Of a DNA stretch of 64,000 nucleotides, positions 47,201 through 60,939 are shown one piece after another. This DNA is from Ligustrum vulgare (Eukaryota > Streptophyta > Magnoliopsida > Lamiales > Oleaceae). A model generated the notes under the pieces. The model made no database searches. It saw nothing but the letters and a program-made list of their open reading frames with translations, and was not told the origin of the DNA. Positions within the stretch are counted from its first letter, which is position 1; each line of letters begins with the position of its first letter. The position numbers and the translations under genes were made by a program. The DNA lies in NCBI GenBank assembly GCA_963555705.1, contig CAUVWQ010000025.1, positions 1-64,000 of the forward strand, written 5' to 3'.

Positions 47201-50200
47201 TGTCTAAGCTGCTTATTTTCTAGAAAAGTAAGTTGACATGCACTTGTAATAATAAGCCTATGTTTGGTGACTGCGAGGTTAGTGCAATTGTGCAACCCTG
47301 TTTGCAATTGAATTTAATTTCATAATGACTTGAGAATGTGATTCGGAGAATGTGATTTGGTATCATTTACTACACTGAAACACTGCGCACTACCATTATA
47401 GTTTTCTCCATATTTTGTCCACCAGAGTAGTGCCATTACTGTTTGAAAGTTAGGATAATTCAACTGCCATTATAGTTTTCTCCACATTTTGTCCACCAGA
47501 GTACTACCATTATAGTTCGAAAGTTAGGATAATTCAACTTTGAGGAAAAATATCTCTAATATATAATTTTCAAATGTACTCATTCTTATACCCAACTTTG
47601 CTAGAAAAAATGTCTAAGCTGCTTATTTTCTAGAAAAGTAAGTTGACATGCACTTGTAATAATAAGCCTATGTTTGGTGACTGCGAGGTTAGTGCAATTG
47701 TGCAACCCTGTTTGCAATTGAATTTAATTTCATAATGATTTGAGAATGTGATTCGGAGAATGTTCATTTGAGAATGTGATTTGGTATCATTTACTACACT
47801 GAAACACTGCGCACTGCCATTATAGTTTTCTACATATTTTGTCCACCAGAGTAGTGCCATTACCGTTTGAAAGTTTGGATAATTCAACTGCCATTATAGT
47901 TTTCTCCATATTTTGTCCACCAGAGTACTGCCATTATAGTTCGAAAGTTAGGATAATTCAACTTTGAGGAAAAATTTCTCTAATCTATAATTTTCAAATT
48001 TACTCATTCTTATACCCAACTTTGCTAGAAAAAATGTCTAAGCTGCTTATTTTCTAGAAAAGTAAGTTGACATGCACTTGTAATAATAAGCCTATGTTTG
48101 GTGACTGCGAGGTTAGTGCAATTGTGCAACCCTGTTTGCAATTGAATTTAATTTCATATTGATTTGAGAATGTGATTCGGAGAATGTACATTTGAGAATG
48201 TGATTTGTTATCATTTATTACACTGAAACACAGCATACTGCCATTATAGGTTTCTCCATATTTTGTCCACCAGAGTACTGCCATTACAGTTTGAAAGTTA
48301 GGATAATTCAACTGCCATTAGAGTTTTCTCCATATTTTGCCCACCAGAGTACTGCCATTGTAGTTCGAAAGTTAGGATAATTCAACTTTGAGGAAAAATT
48401 TCTCAAATCTATAATTTTCAAATTTACTCATTCTTATACCCAACTTTACTAGAAAAAATGTCTAAGCTGCTTATTTTCTAGAAAAGTAAGTTGACATGCA
48501 CTTGTAATAATAAGCCTATGTTTGGTGACTGCGAGGTTAGTGCAATTGTGCAACCCTGTTTGCAATTGAATTTAATTTCATAATGACTTGAGAATGTGAT
48601 TCGGAGAATGTGATTTGGTATCATTTACTACACTGAAACACTGCGCACTACCATTATAGTTTTCTCCATATTTTGTCCACCAGAGTAGTGCCATTACTGT
48701 TTGAAAGTTAGGATAATTCAGCTGCCATCATAGTTTTCTCCACATTTTGTCCACCAGAGTACTACCATTATAGTTCGAAAGTTAGGATAATTCAACTTTG
48801 AGGAAAAATATCTCTAGTATATAATTTTCAAATTTACTCATTCTTATACCCAACTTTGCTAGAAAAAATGTCTAAACTGCTTATTTCTAGAAAATGAAGT
48901 TGATATGCACTTGTAATAATAAGCCTATGTTTGGTGACTGCGAGGTTAGTGCAATTGTGCAACCCTGTTTGCAATTGAATTTAATTTCATAATGATTTGA
49001 GAATGTGATTCGGAGAATGTTCATTTGAGAATGTGATTTGGTATCATTTACTACACTGAAACACTGCGCACTGCCATTATAGTTTTCTCCATATTTTGTC
49101 CACCAGAGTAGTGCCATTACTGTTTGAAAGTTTGGATAATTCAACTTCCATTGTAGTTTTCTCCATATTTTGTCCACCAGAGTACTGCCATTATAGTTCG
49201 AAAGTTAGGATAATTCAACTTTGAGGAAAAATTTCTCTAATCTATAATTTTCAAATTTACTCATTCTTATACCCAACTTTACTAGAAAAAATGTCTAAGC
49301 TGCTTATTTTCTAGAAAAGTAAGTTGACATGCACTTGTAATAATAAGCCTATGTTTGGTGACTGCGAGGTTAGTGCAATTGTGCAACCCTGTTTGCAATT
49401 GAATTTAATTTCATAATGACTTGAGAATGTGATTCGGAGAATGTGATTTGGTATCATTTACTACACTGAAACACTGCGCACTACCATTATAGTTTTCTCC
49501 ATATTTTGTCCACCAGAGTAGTGCCATTACTGTTTGAAAGTTAGGATAATTCAACTGCCATTATAGTTTTCTCCACATTTTGTCCACCAGAGTACTACCA
49601 TTATAGTTCGAAAGTTAGGATAATTCAACTTTGAGGAAAAATATCTCTAATATATAATTTTCAAATTTACTCATTCTTATACCCAACTTTGCTAGAAAAA
49701 ATGTCTAAGCTGCTTATTTTCTAGAAAAGTAAGTTGACATGCACTTGTAATAATAAGCCTATGTTTGGTGACTGCGAGGTTAGTGCAATTGTGCAACCCT
49801 GTTTGCAATTGAATTTAATTTCATAATGATTTGAGAATGTGATTCGGAGAATGTTCATTTGAGAATGTGATTTGGTATCATTTACTACACTGAAACACTG
49901 CGCACTGCCATTATAGTTTTCTCCATATTTTGTCCACCAGAGTAGTGCCATTACCGTTTGAAAGTTTGGATAATTCAACTGCCATTATAGTTTTCTCCAT
50001 ATTTTGTCCACCAGAGTACTGCCATTATAGTTCGAAAGTTAGGATAATTCAACTTTGAGGAAAAATTTCTCTAATCTATAATTTTCAAATTTACTCATTC
50101 TTATACCCAACTTTGCTAGAAAAAATGTCTAAGCTGCTTATTTTCTAGAAAAGTAAGTTGACATGCACTTGTAATAATAAGCCTATGTTTGGTGACTACG

Positions 50201-53200
50201 AGGTTAGTGCAATTGTGCAACCCTGTTTGCAATTGAATTTAATTTCATATTGATTTGAGAATGTGATTCGGAGAATGTACATTTGAGAATGTGATTTGTT
50301 ATCATTTATTACACTGAAACACAGCATACTGCCATTATAGGTTTCTCCATATTTTGTCCACCAGAGTACTGCCATTACAGTTTGAAAGTTAGGATAATTC
50401 AACTGCCATTAGAGTTTTCTCCATATTTTGCCCACCAGAGTACTGCCATTGTAGTTCGAAAGTTAGGATAATTCAACTTTGAGGAAAAATTTCTCAAATC
50501 TATAATTTTCAAATTTACTCATTCTTATACCCAACTTTACTAGAAAAAATGTCTAAGCTGCTTATTTTCTAGAAAAGTAAGTTGACATGCACTTGTAATA
50601 ATAAGCCTATGTTTGGTGACTGCGAGGTTAGTGCAATTGTGCAACCCTGTTTGCAATTGAATTTAATTTCATAATGACTTGAGAATGTGATTCGGAGAAT
50701 GTGATTTGGTATCATTTACTACACTGAAACACTGCGCACTACCATTATAGTTTTCTCCATATTTTGTCCACCAGAGTAGTGCATTACTGTTTGAAAGTTA
50801 GGATAATTCAGCTGCCATCATAGTTTTCTCCACATTTTGTCCACCAGAGTACTACCATTATAGTTCGAAAGTTAGGATAATTCAACTTTGAGGAAAAATA
50901 TCTCTAGTATATAATTTTCAAATTTACTCATTCTTATACCCAACTTTGCTAGAAAAAATGTCTAAGCTGCTTATTTCTAGAAAATGAAGTTGATATGCAC
51001 TTGTAATAATAAGCCTATGTTTGGTGACTGCGAGGTTAGTGCAATTGTGCAACCCTGTTTGCAATTGAATTTAATTTCATAATGATTTGAGAATGTGATT
51101 CGGAGAATGTTCATTTGAGAAAGTGATTTGGTATCATTTACTACACTGAAACACTGCGCACTGCCATTATAGTTTTCTCCATATTTTGTCCACCAGAGTA
51201 GTGCCATTACCGTTTGAAAGTTTGGATAATTCAACTGCCATTGTAGTTTTCTCCATATTTTGTCACCAGAGTACTGCCATTATAGTTCGAAAGTTAGGAT
51301 AATTCAACTTTGAGGAAATATTTCTCTAATCTATAATTTTCAAATTTACTCATTCTTATACCCAACTTTGCTAGAAAAAATGTCTAAGCTGCTTATTTTC
51401 TAGAAAAGTAAGTTGACATGCACTTGTAATAATAAGCCTATGTTTGGTGACTGCGAGGTTAGTGCAATTGTGCAACCCTGTTTGCAATTGAATTTAATTT
51501 CATAATGACTTGAGAATGTGATCCGGAGAATGTGATTTGGTATCATTTACTACACTGAAACACTGCGCACTACCATTATAGTTTTCTCCATATTTTGTCC
51601 ACCAAAGTAGTGCCATTACTGTTTGAAAGTTAGGATAATTCAACTGCCATTATAGTTTTCTCCACATTTTCTCCACTAGAGTACTACCATTATAGTTCGA
51701 AAGTTAGGATAATTCAACTTTGAGGAAAAATATCTCTAATATATAATTTTCAAATTTACTCATTCTTATACCCAACTTTGCTAGAAAAAATGTCTAAGCT
51801 GCTTATTTTCTAGAAAAGTAAGTTGACATGCACTTGTAATAATAAGCCTATGTTTGGTGACTGCGAGGTTAGTGCAATTGTGCAACCCTGTTTGCAATTG
51901 AATTTAATTTCATAATGATTTGAGAATGTGATTCGGAGAATGTTCATTTGAGAATGTGATTTGGTATCATTTACTACACTGAAACACTGCGCACTGCCAT
52001 TATAGTTTTCTCCATATTTTGTCCACCAGAGTAGTGCCATTACCGTTTGAAAGTTTGGTTAATTCAACTGCCATTATAGTTTTTTCCATATTTTGTCCAC
52101 CAGAGTACTGCCATTATAGTTCGAAAGTTAGGATAATTCAACTTTGAGGAAAAATTTCTCTAATCTATAATTTTCAAATTTACTCATTCTTATAACCAAC
52201 TTTACTAGAAAAAATGTCTAAGCTGCTTATTTTCTAGAAAATTAAGTTGACATGCACTTGTAATAATAAGCCTATGTTTGGTGACTGCGAGGTTAGTGCA
52301 ATTGTGCAACCCTATTTGCAATTGAATTTAATTTCATAATGACTTGAGAATGTGATTCGGAGAATGTGATTTGGTATCATTTACTACACTGAAACACTGC
52401 GCACTACCATTATAGTTTTCTCCATATTTTGTCCACCAGAGTAGTGCCATTACTGTTTGAAAGTTAGGATAATTCAACTGCCATTATAGTTTTCTCCACA
52501 TTTTCTCCACCAGAGTACTACCATTATAGTTCGAAAGTTAGGATAATTCAACTTTGAGGAAAAATATCTCTAATATATAATTTTCAAATTTACTCATTCT
52601 TATACCCAACTTTGCTAGAAAAAATGTCTAAGCTGCTTATTTTCTAGAAAAGTAAGTTGACATGCACTTGTAATAATAAGCCTATGTTTGGTGACTGCGA
52701 GGTTAGTGCAATTGTGCAACCCTGTTTGCAATTGAATTTAATTTCATAATGACTTGAGAATGTGATTCGGAGAATGTGATTTGGTATCATTTACTACACT
52801 GAAACACTGCGCACTACCATTATAGTTTTCTCCATATTTTGTCCACCAGAGTAGTGCCATTACTGTTTGAAAGTTAGGATAATTCAACTGCCATTATAGT
52901 TTTCTCCACATTTTCTCCACCAGAGTACTACCATTATAGTTCGAAAGTTAGGATAATTCAACTTTGAGGAAAAATATCTCTAATATATAATTTTCAAATT
53001 TACTCATTCTTATACCCAACTTTGCTAGAAAAAATGTCTAAGCTGCTTATTTTCTAGAAAAGTAAGTTGACATGCACTTGTAATAATAAGCCTATGTTTG
53101 GTGACTGCGAGGTTAGTGCAATTGTGCAACCCTGTTTGCAATTGAATTTAATTTCATAATGATTTGAGAATGTGATTCGGAGAATGTTCATTTGAGAATG

Positions 53201-56200
53201 TGATTTGGTATCATTTACTACACTGAAACACTGCGCACTGCCATTATAGTTTTCTCCATATTTTGTCCACCAGAGTAGTGCCATTACCGTTTGAAAGTTT
53301 GGTTAATTCAACTGCCATTATAGTTTTTTCCATATTTTGTCCACCAGAGTACTGCCATTATAGTTCGAAAGTTAGGATAATTCAACTTTGAGGAAAAATA
53401 TCTCTAATATATAATTTTCAAATTTACTCATTCTTATACCCAACTTTGCTAGAAAAAATGTCTAAGCTGCTTATTTTCTAGAAAAGTAAGTTGACATGCA
53501 CTTGTAATAATAAGCCTATGTTTGGTGACTGCGAGGTTAGTGCAATTGTGCAACCCTGTTTGCAATTGAATTTAATTTCATAATGACTTGAGAATGTGAT
53601 TCGGAGAATGTGATTTGGTATCATTTACTACACTGAAACACTGCGCACTACCATTATAGTTTTCTCCATATTTTGTCCACCAGAGTAGTGCCATTACTGT
53701 TTGAAAGTTAGGATAATTCAACTGCCATTATAGTTTTCTCCACATTTTCTCCACCAGAGTACTACCATTATAGTTCGAAAGTTAGGATAATTCAACTTTG
53801 AGGAAAAATATCTCTAATATATAATTTTCAAATTTACTCATTCTTATACCCAACTTTGCTAGAAAAAATGTCTAAGCTGCTTATTTTCTAGAAAAGTAAG
53901 TTGACATGCACTTGTAATAATAAGCCTATGTTTGGTGACTGCGAGGTTAGTGCAATTGTGCAACCCTGTTTGCAATTGAATTTAATTTCATAATGATTTG
54001 AGAATGTGATTCGGAGAATGTTCATTTGAGAATGTGATTTGGTATCATTTACTACACTGAAACACTGCGCACTGCCATTATATCTTTCTCCATATTTTGT
54101 CCACCAGAGTAGTGCCATTACCGTTTGAAAGTTTGGTTAATTCAACTGCCATTATAGTTTTTTCCATATTTTGTCCACCAGAGTACTGCCATTATAGTTC
54201 GAAAGTTAGGATAATTCAACTTTGAGGAAAAATTTCTCTAATCTATAATTTTCAAATTTACTCATTCTTATACCCAACTTTACTAGAAAAAATGTCTAAG
54301 CTGCTTATTTTCTAGAAAAGTAAGTTGACATGCACTTGTAATAATAAGCCTATGTTTGGTGACTGCGAGGTTAGTGCAATTGTGCAACCCTGTTTGCAAT
54401 TGAATTTAATTTCATAATGACTTGAGAATGTGATTCGGAGAATGTGATTTGGTATCATTTACTACACTGAAACACTGCGCACTACCATTATAGTTTTCTC
54501 CATATTTTGTCCACCAGAGTAGTGCCATTACTGTTTGAAAGTTAGGATAATTCAACTGCCATTATAGTTTTCTCCACATTTTCTCCACCAGAGTACTACC
54601 ATTATAGTTCGAAAGTTAGGATAATTCAACTTTGAGGAAAAATATCTCTATTATATAATTTTCAAATTTACTCATTCTTATACCCAACTTTGCTAGAAAA
54701 AATGTCTAAGCTGCTTATTTTCTAGAAAAGTAAGTTGACATGCACTTGTAATAATAAGCCTATGTTTGGTGACTGCGAGGTTAGTGCAGTTGTGCAACCC
54801 TGTTTGCAATTGAATTTAATTTCATAATGATTTGAGAATGTGATTCGGAGAATGTTCATTTGAGAATGTGATTTGGTATCATTTACTACACTGAAACACT
54901 GCGCACTGCCATTATAGTTTTCTCCATATTTTGTCCACCAGAGTAGAGCCATTACCGTTTGAAAGTTTGGTTAATTCAACTGCCATTATAGTTTTTTCAT
55001 ATTTTGTCCACCAGAGTACTGCCATTATAGTTCGAAAGTTAGGATAATTCAACTTTGAGGAAAAATTTCTCTAATCTATAATTTTCAAATTTACTCATTC
55101 TTATACCCAACTTTACTAGAAAAAATGTCTAAGCTGCTTATTTTCTAGAAAAGTAAGTTGACATGCACTTGTAATAATAAGCCTATGTTTGGTGACTGCG
55201 AGGTTAGTGCAATTGTGCAACCCTGTTTGCAATTGAATTTAATTTCATAATGACTTGAGAATGTGATTCGGAGAATGTGATTTGGTATCATTTACTACAC
55301 TGAAACACTGCGCACTACCATTATAGTTTTCTCCATATTTTGTCCACCAGAGTAGTGCCATTACTGTTTGAAAGTTAGGATAATTCAACTGCCATTATAG
55401 TTTTCTCCACATTTTCTCCACCAGAGTACTACCATTATAGTTCGAAAGTTAGGATAATTCAACTTTGAGGAAAAATATCTCTAATATATAATTTTCAAAT
55501 TTACTCATTCTTATACCCAACTTTGCTAGAAAAAATGTCTAAGCTGCTTATTTTCTAGAAAAGTAAGTTGACATGCACTTGTAATAATAAGCCTATGTTT
55601 GGTGACTGCGAGGTTAGTGCAATTGTGCAACCCTGTTTGCAATTGAATTTAATTTCATAATGTTTTGAGAATGTGATTCGGAGAATGTTCATTTGAGAAT
55701 GTGATTTGGTATCATTTACTACACTGAAACACTGCGCACTGCCATTATAGTTTTCTCCATATTTTTTCCACCAGAGTAGTGCCATTACCGTTTGAAAGTT
55801 TGGATAATTCAACTGCCATTATAGTTTTCTCCATATTTTGTCCACCAGAGTACTGCCATTGTAGTTCGAAAGTTAGGATAATTCAACTTTGAGGAAAAAT
55901 TTCTCTAATCTATAATTTTCAAATTTACTCATTCTTATACCCAACTTTGCTAGAAAAAATGTCTAAGCTGCTTATTTTCTAGAATAGTAAGTTGACACGC
56001 ACTTGTAATAATAAGCCTATGTTTGGTGACTGCGAGGTTAGTGCAATTGTGCAACCCTGTTTGCAATTGAATTTAATTTCATAATGACTTGAGAATGTGA
56101 TTCGGAGAATGTGATTTGGTATCATTTACTACACTGAAACACTGCGCACTACCATTATAGTTTTCTCCATATTTTGTCCACCAGAGTAGTGCCATTACTG

Positions 56201-56924
56201 TTTGAAAGTTAGGATAATTCAACTGCCATTATAGTTTTCTCCACATTTTCTCCACCAGAGTACTACCATTATAGTTCGAAAGTTAGGATAATTCAACTTT
56301 GAGGAAAAATATCTCTAATATATAATTTTCAAATTTACTCATTCTTATACCCAACTTTGCTAGAAAAAATGTCTAAGCTGCTTATTTTCTGGAAAAGTAA
56401 GTTGACATGCACTTGTAATAATAAGCCTATGTTTGGTGACTGCGAGGTTAGTGCAATTGTGCAACCCTGTTTGCAATTGAATTTAATTTCATAATGATTT
56501 GAGAATGTGATTCGGAGAATGTTCATTTGAGAATGTGATTTGGTATCATTTACTACACTGAAACACTGCGCACTGCCATTATAGTTTTCTCCATATTTTG
56601 TCCACCAGAGTAGTGCCATTACCGTTTGAAAGTTTGGATAATTCAACTGCCATTATAGTTTTCTCCATATTTTGTCCACCAGAGTACTGCCATTGTAGTT
56701 CGAAAGTTAGGATAATTCAACTTTGAGGAAAAATTTCTCTAATCTATAATTTTCAAATTTACTTATTCTTATACCCAACTTTGCTAGAAAAAATGTCTAA
56801 GCTGCTTATTTTCTAGAAAAGTAAGTTGACATGCACTTGTAATAATAAGCCTATGTTTGGTGACTGCGAGGTTAGTGCAATTGTGCAACCCTGTTTGCAA
56901 TTGAATTTAATTTCATAATGACTT

Positions 56925-56955
56925 GAGAATGTGATTCGGTATCATTTACTACACT
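56925..56955. repeat. 396-bp monomer variant: single 14-bp unit
   Basis: Here GAGAATGTGATTCGG runs straight into TATCATTTACTAC, lacking two of the three minisatellite units. Monomer spacing confirms it: corresponding frame starts at 56646 and 58300 are 1654 bp apart, which equals 424 + 396 + 424 + 410. Confidence 0.9.
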
Positions 56956-59900
56956 GAAACACTGCGCACTACCATTATAGTTTTCTCCATATTTTGTCCA
57001 CCAGAGTAGTGCCATTACTGTTTGAAAGTTAGGATAATTCAACTGCCATTATAGTTTTCTCCACATTTTCTCCACCAGAGTACTACCATTATAGTTCGAA
57101 AGTTAGGATAATTCAACTTTGAGGAAAAATATCTCTAATATATAATTTTCAAATTTACTCATTCTTATACCCAACTTTGCTAGAAAAAATGTCTAAGCTG
57201 CTTATTTTCTAGAAAAGTAAGTTGACATGCACTTGTAATAATAAGCCTATGTTTGGTGACTGCGAGGTTAGTGCAATTGTGCAACCCTGTTTGCAATTGA
57301 ATTTAATTTCATAATGATTTGAGAATGTGATTCGGAGAATGTTCATTTAAGAATGTGATTTGGTATCATTTACTACACTGAAACACTGCGCACTGCCATT
57401 ATAGTTTTCTCCATATTTTGTCCACCAGAGTAGTGCCATTACCGTTTGAAAGTTTGGATAATTCAACTGCCATTATAGTTTTCTCCATATTTTGTCCACC
57501 AGAGTACTGCCATTGTATTTCGAAAGTTAGGATAATTCAACTTTGAGGAAAAATTTCTCTAATCTATAATTTTCAAATTTACTCATTCTTATACCCAACT
57601 TTGCTAGAAAAAATGTCTAAGCTGCTTATTTTCTAGAATAGTAAGTTGACATGCACTTGTAATAATAAGCCTATGTTTGGTGACTGCGAGGTTAGTGCAA
57701 TTGTGCAACCCTATTTGCAATTGAATTTAATTTCATAATGACTTGAGAATGTGATTCGGAGAATGTGATTTGGTATCATTTACTACATTGAAACACTGCG
57801 CACTACCATTATAGTTTTCTCCATATTTTGTCCACCAGAGTAGTGCCATTACTGTTTGAAAGTTAGGATAATTCAACTGCCATTATAGTTTTCTCCACAT
57901 TTTGTCCACCAGAGTACTACCATTATAGTTCGAAAGTTAGGATAATTCAACTTTGAGGAAAAATATCTCTAATATATAATTTTCAAATTTACTCATTCTT
58001 ATACCCAACTTTAATAGAAAAAATGTCTAAGCTGCTTATTTTCTAGAAAAGTAAGTTGACATGCACTTGTAATAATAAGCCTATGTTTGGTGACTGCGAG
58101 GTTAGTGCAATTGTGCAACCCTGTTTGCAATTGAATTTAATTTCATAATGATTTGAGAATGTGATTCGGAGAATGTTCATTTGAGAATGTGATTTGGTAT
58201 CATTTACTACACTGAAACACTGCGCACTGCCATTATAGTTTTCTCCATATTTTGTCCACCAGAGTAGTGCCATTACCGTTTGAAAGTTTGGATAATTCAA
58301 CTGCCATTATAGTTTTTTCCATATTTTGTCCACCAGAGTACTGCCATTGTAGTTCGAAAGTTAGGATAATTCAACTTTGAGGAAAAATTTCTCTAATCTA
58401 TAATTTTCAAATTTACTCATTCTTATACCCAACTTTACTAGAAAAAATGTCTAAGCTGCTTATTTTCTAGAAAAGTAAGTTGACATGCACTTGTAATAAT
58501 AAGCCTATGTTTGGTGACTGCGAGGTTAGTGCAATTGTGCAACCCTGTTTGCAATTGAATTTAATTTCATAGTGACTTGAGAATGTGATTCGGAGAATGT
58601 GATTTGGTATCATTTACTACACTGAAACACTGCGCACTACCATTATAGTTTTCTCCATATTTTGTCCACCAGAGTAGTGCCATTACTGTTTGAAAGTTAG
58701 GATAATTCAACTGCCATTATAGTTTTCTCCACATTTTCTCCACCAGAGTACTACCATTATAGTTCGAAAGTTAGGATAATTCAACTTTGAGGAAAAATAT
58801 CTCTAATATATAATTTTCAAATTTACTCATTCTTATACCCAACTTTGCTTGAAAAAATGTCTAAGCTGCTTATTTTCTAGAAAAGTAAGTTGACATGCAC
58901 TTGTAATAATAATCCTATGTTTGGTGACTGCGAGGTTAGTGCAATTGTGCAACCCTGTTTGCAATTGAATTTAATTTCATAATGATTTGAGAATGTGATT
59001 CGGAGAATGTTCATTTGAGAATGTGATTTGGTATCATTTACTACACTGAAACACTGCGCACTGCCATTATAGTTTTCTCCATATTTTGTCCACCAGAGTA
59101 GTGCCATTACCGTTTGAAAGTTTGGATAATTCAACTGCCATTATAGTTTTCTCCATATTTTGTCCACCAGAGTACTGCCATTATAGTTCGAAAGTTAGGA
59201 TAATTCAACTTTGAGGAAAAATTTCTCTAATCTATAATTTTCAAATTTACTCATTCTTATACCCAACTTTGCTAGAAAAAATGTCTAAGCTGCTTATTTT
59301 CTAGAAAAGTAAGTTGACATGCACTTGTAATAATAAGCCTATGTTTGGTGACTGCGAGGTTAGTGCAATTGTGCAACCCTGTTTGCAATTGAATTTAATT
59401 TCATAATGACTTGAGAATGTGATTCGGAGAATGTGATTTGGTATCATTTACTACACTGAAACACTGCGCACTACCATTATAGTTTTCTCCATATTTTGTC
59501 CACCAGAGTAGTGCCATTACTGTTTGAAAGTTAGGATAATTCAACTGCCATTATAGTTTTCTCCACATTTTCTCCACCAGAGTACTACCATTATAGTTCG
59601 AAAGTTAGGATAATTCAACTTTGAGGAAAAATATCTCTAATATATAATTTTCAAATTTACTCATTCTTATACCCAACTTTGCTAGAAAAAATGTCTAAGC
59701 TGCTTATTTTCTAGAAAAGTAAGTTGACATGCACTTGTAATAATAAGCCTATGTTTGGTGACTGCGAGGTTAGTGCAATTGTGCAACCCTGTTTGCAATT
59801 GAATTTAATTTCATATTGATTTGAGAATGTGATTCGGAGAATGTACATTTGGGAATGTGATTTGTTATCATTTATTACACTGAAACACAGCATACTGCCA

Positions 59901-60939
59901 TTATAGGTTTCTCCATATTTTGTCCACCAGAGTACTGCCATTACAGTTTGAAAGTTAGGATAATTCAACTGCCATTAGAGTTTTCTCCATATTTTGTCCA
60001 CCAGAGTACTGCCATTGTAGTTCTAAAGTTAGGATAATTCAACTTTGAGGAAAAATTTCTCAAATCTATAATTTTCAAATTTACTCATTCTTATACCCAA
60101 CCTTACTAGAAAAAATGTCTAAGCTGCTTATTTTCTAGAAAAGTAAGTTGACATGCACTTGTAATAATAAGCCTATGTTTGGTGACTGCGAGGTTAGTGC
60201 AATTGTGCAACCCTGTTTGCAATTGAATTTAATTTCATAATGACTTGAGAATGTGATTCGGAGAATGTGATTTGGTATCATTTACTACACTGAAACACTG
60301 CGCACTACCATTATAGTTTTCTCCATATTTTGTCCACCAGAGTACTGCCATTACTGTTTGAAAGTTAGGATAATTCAACTGCCATTATAGTTTTCTCCAC
60401 ATTTTCTCCACCAGAGTACTACCATTATAGTTCGAAAGTTAGGATAATTCAACTTTGAGGAAAAATATCTCTAATATATAATTTTCAAATTTACTCATTC
60501 TTATACCCAACTTTGCTAGAAAAAATGTCTAAGCTGCTTATTTTCTAGAAAAGTAAGTTGACATGCACTTGTAATAATAAGCCTATGTTTGGTGACTGCG
60601 AGGTTAGTGCAATTGTGCAACCCTGTTTGCAATTGAATTTAATTTCATATTGATTTGAGAATGTGATTCGGAGAATGTACATTTGAGAATGTGATTTGTT
60701 ATCATTTATTACACTGAAACACAGCATACTGCCATTATAGGTTTCTCCATATTTTGTCCACCAGAGTACTGCCATTACAGTTTGAAAGTTAGGATAATTC
60801 AACTGCCATTAGAGTTTTCTCCATATTTTGTCCACCGGAGTACTGCCATTGTAGTTCTAAAGTTAGGATAATTCAACTTTGAGGAAAAATTTCTCAAATC
60901 TATAATTTTCAAATTTACTCATTCTTATACCCAACTTTA

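Larger units (their letters stand above)
43421..60939. repeat. 834-bp dimeric higher-order repeat with interspersed 1258-bp trimers
   Basis: The prevailing pattern is a 410-bp monomer followed by a 424-bp monomer. Corresponding starts lie at 44293, 45127, 45962, 46796 and 47630, and at 58043, 58877, 59711, 60545 and 61379 (834 or 835 bp apart). In places a second 424-bp monomer is added (410 + 424 + 424 = 1258), for example around 43421-44690, 47220-48470 and 49300-50560. An extra 410-bp monomer gives 1244 bp between 51810 and 53054. The trimer's extra monomer usually carries a TTTGTTATCATTTATTACAC variant. Confidence 0.85.
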
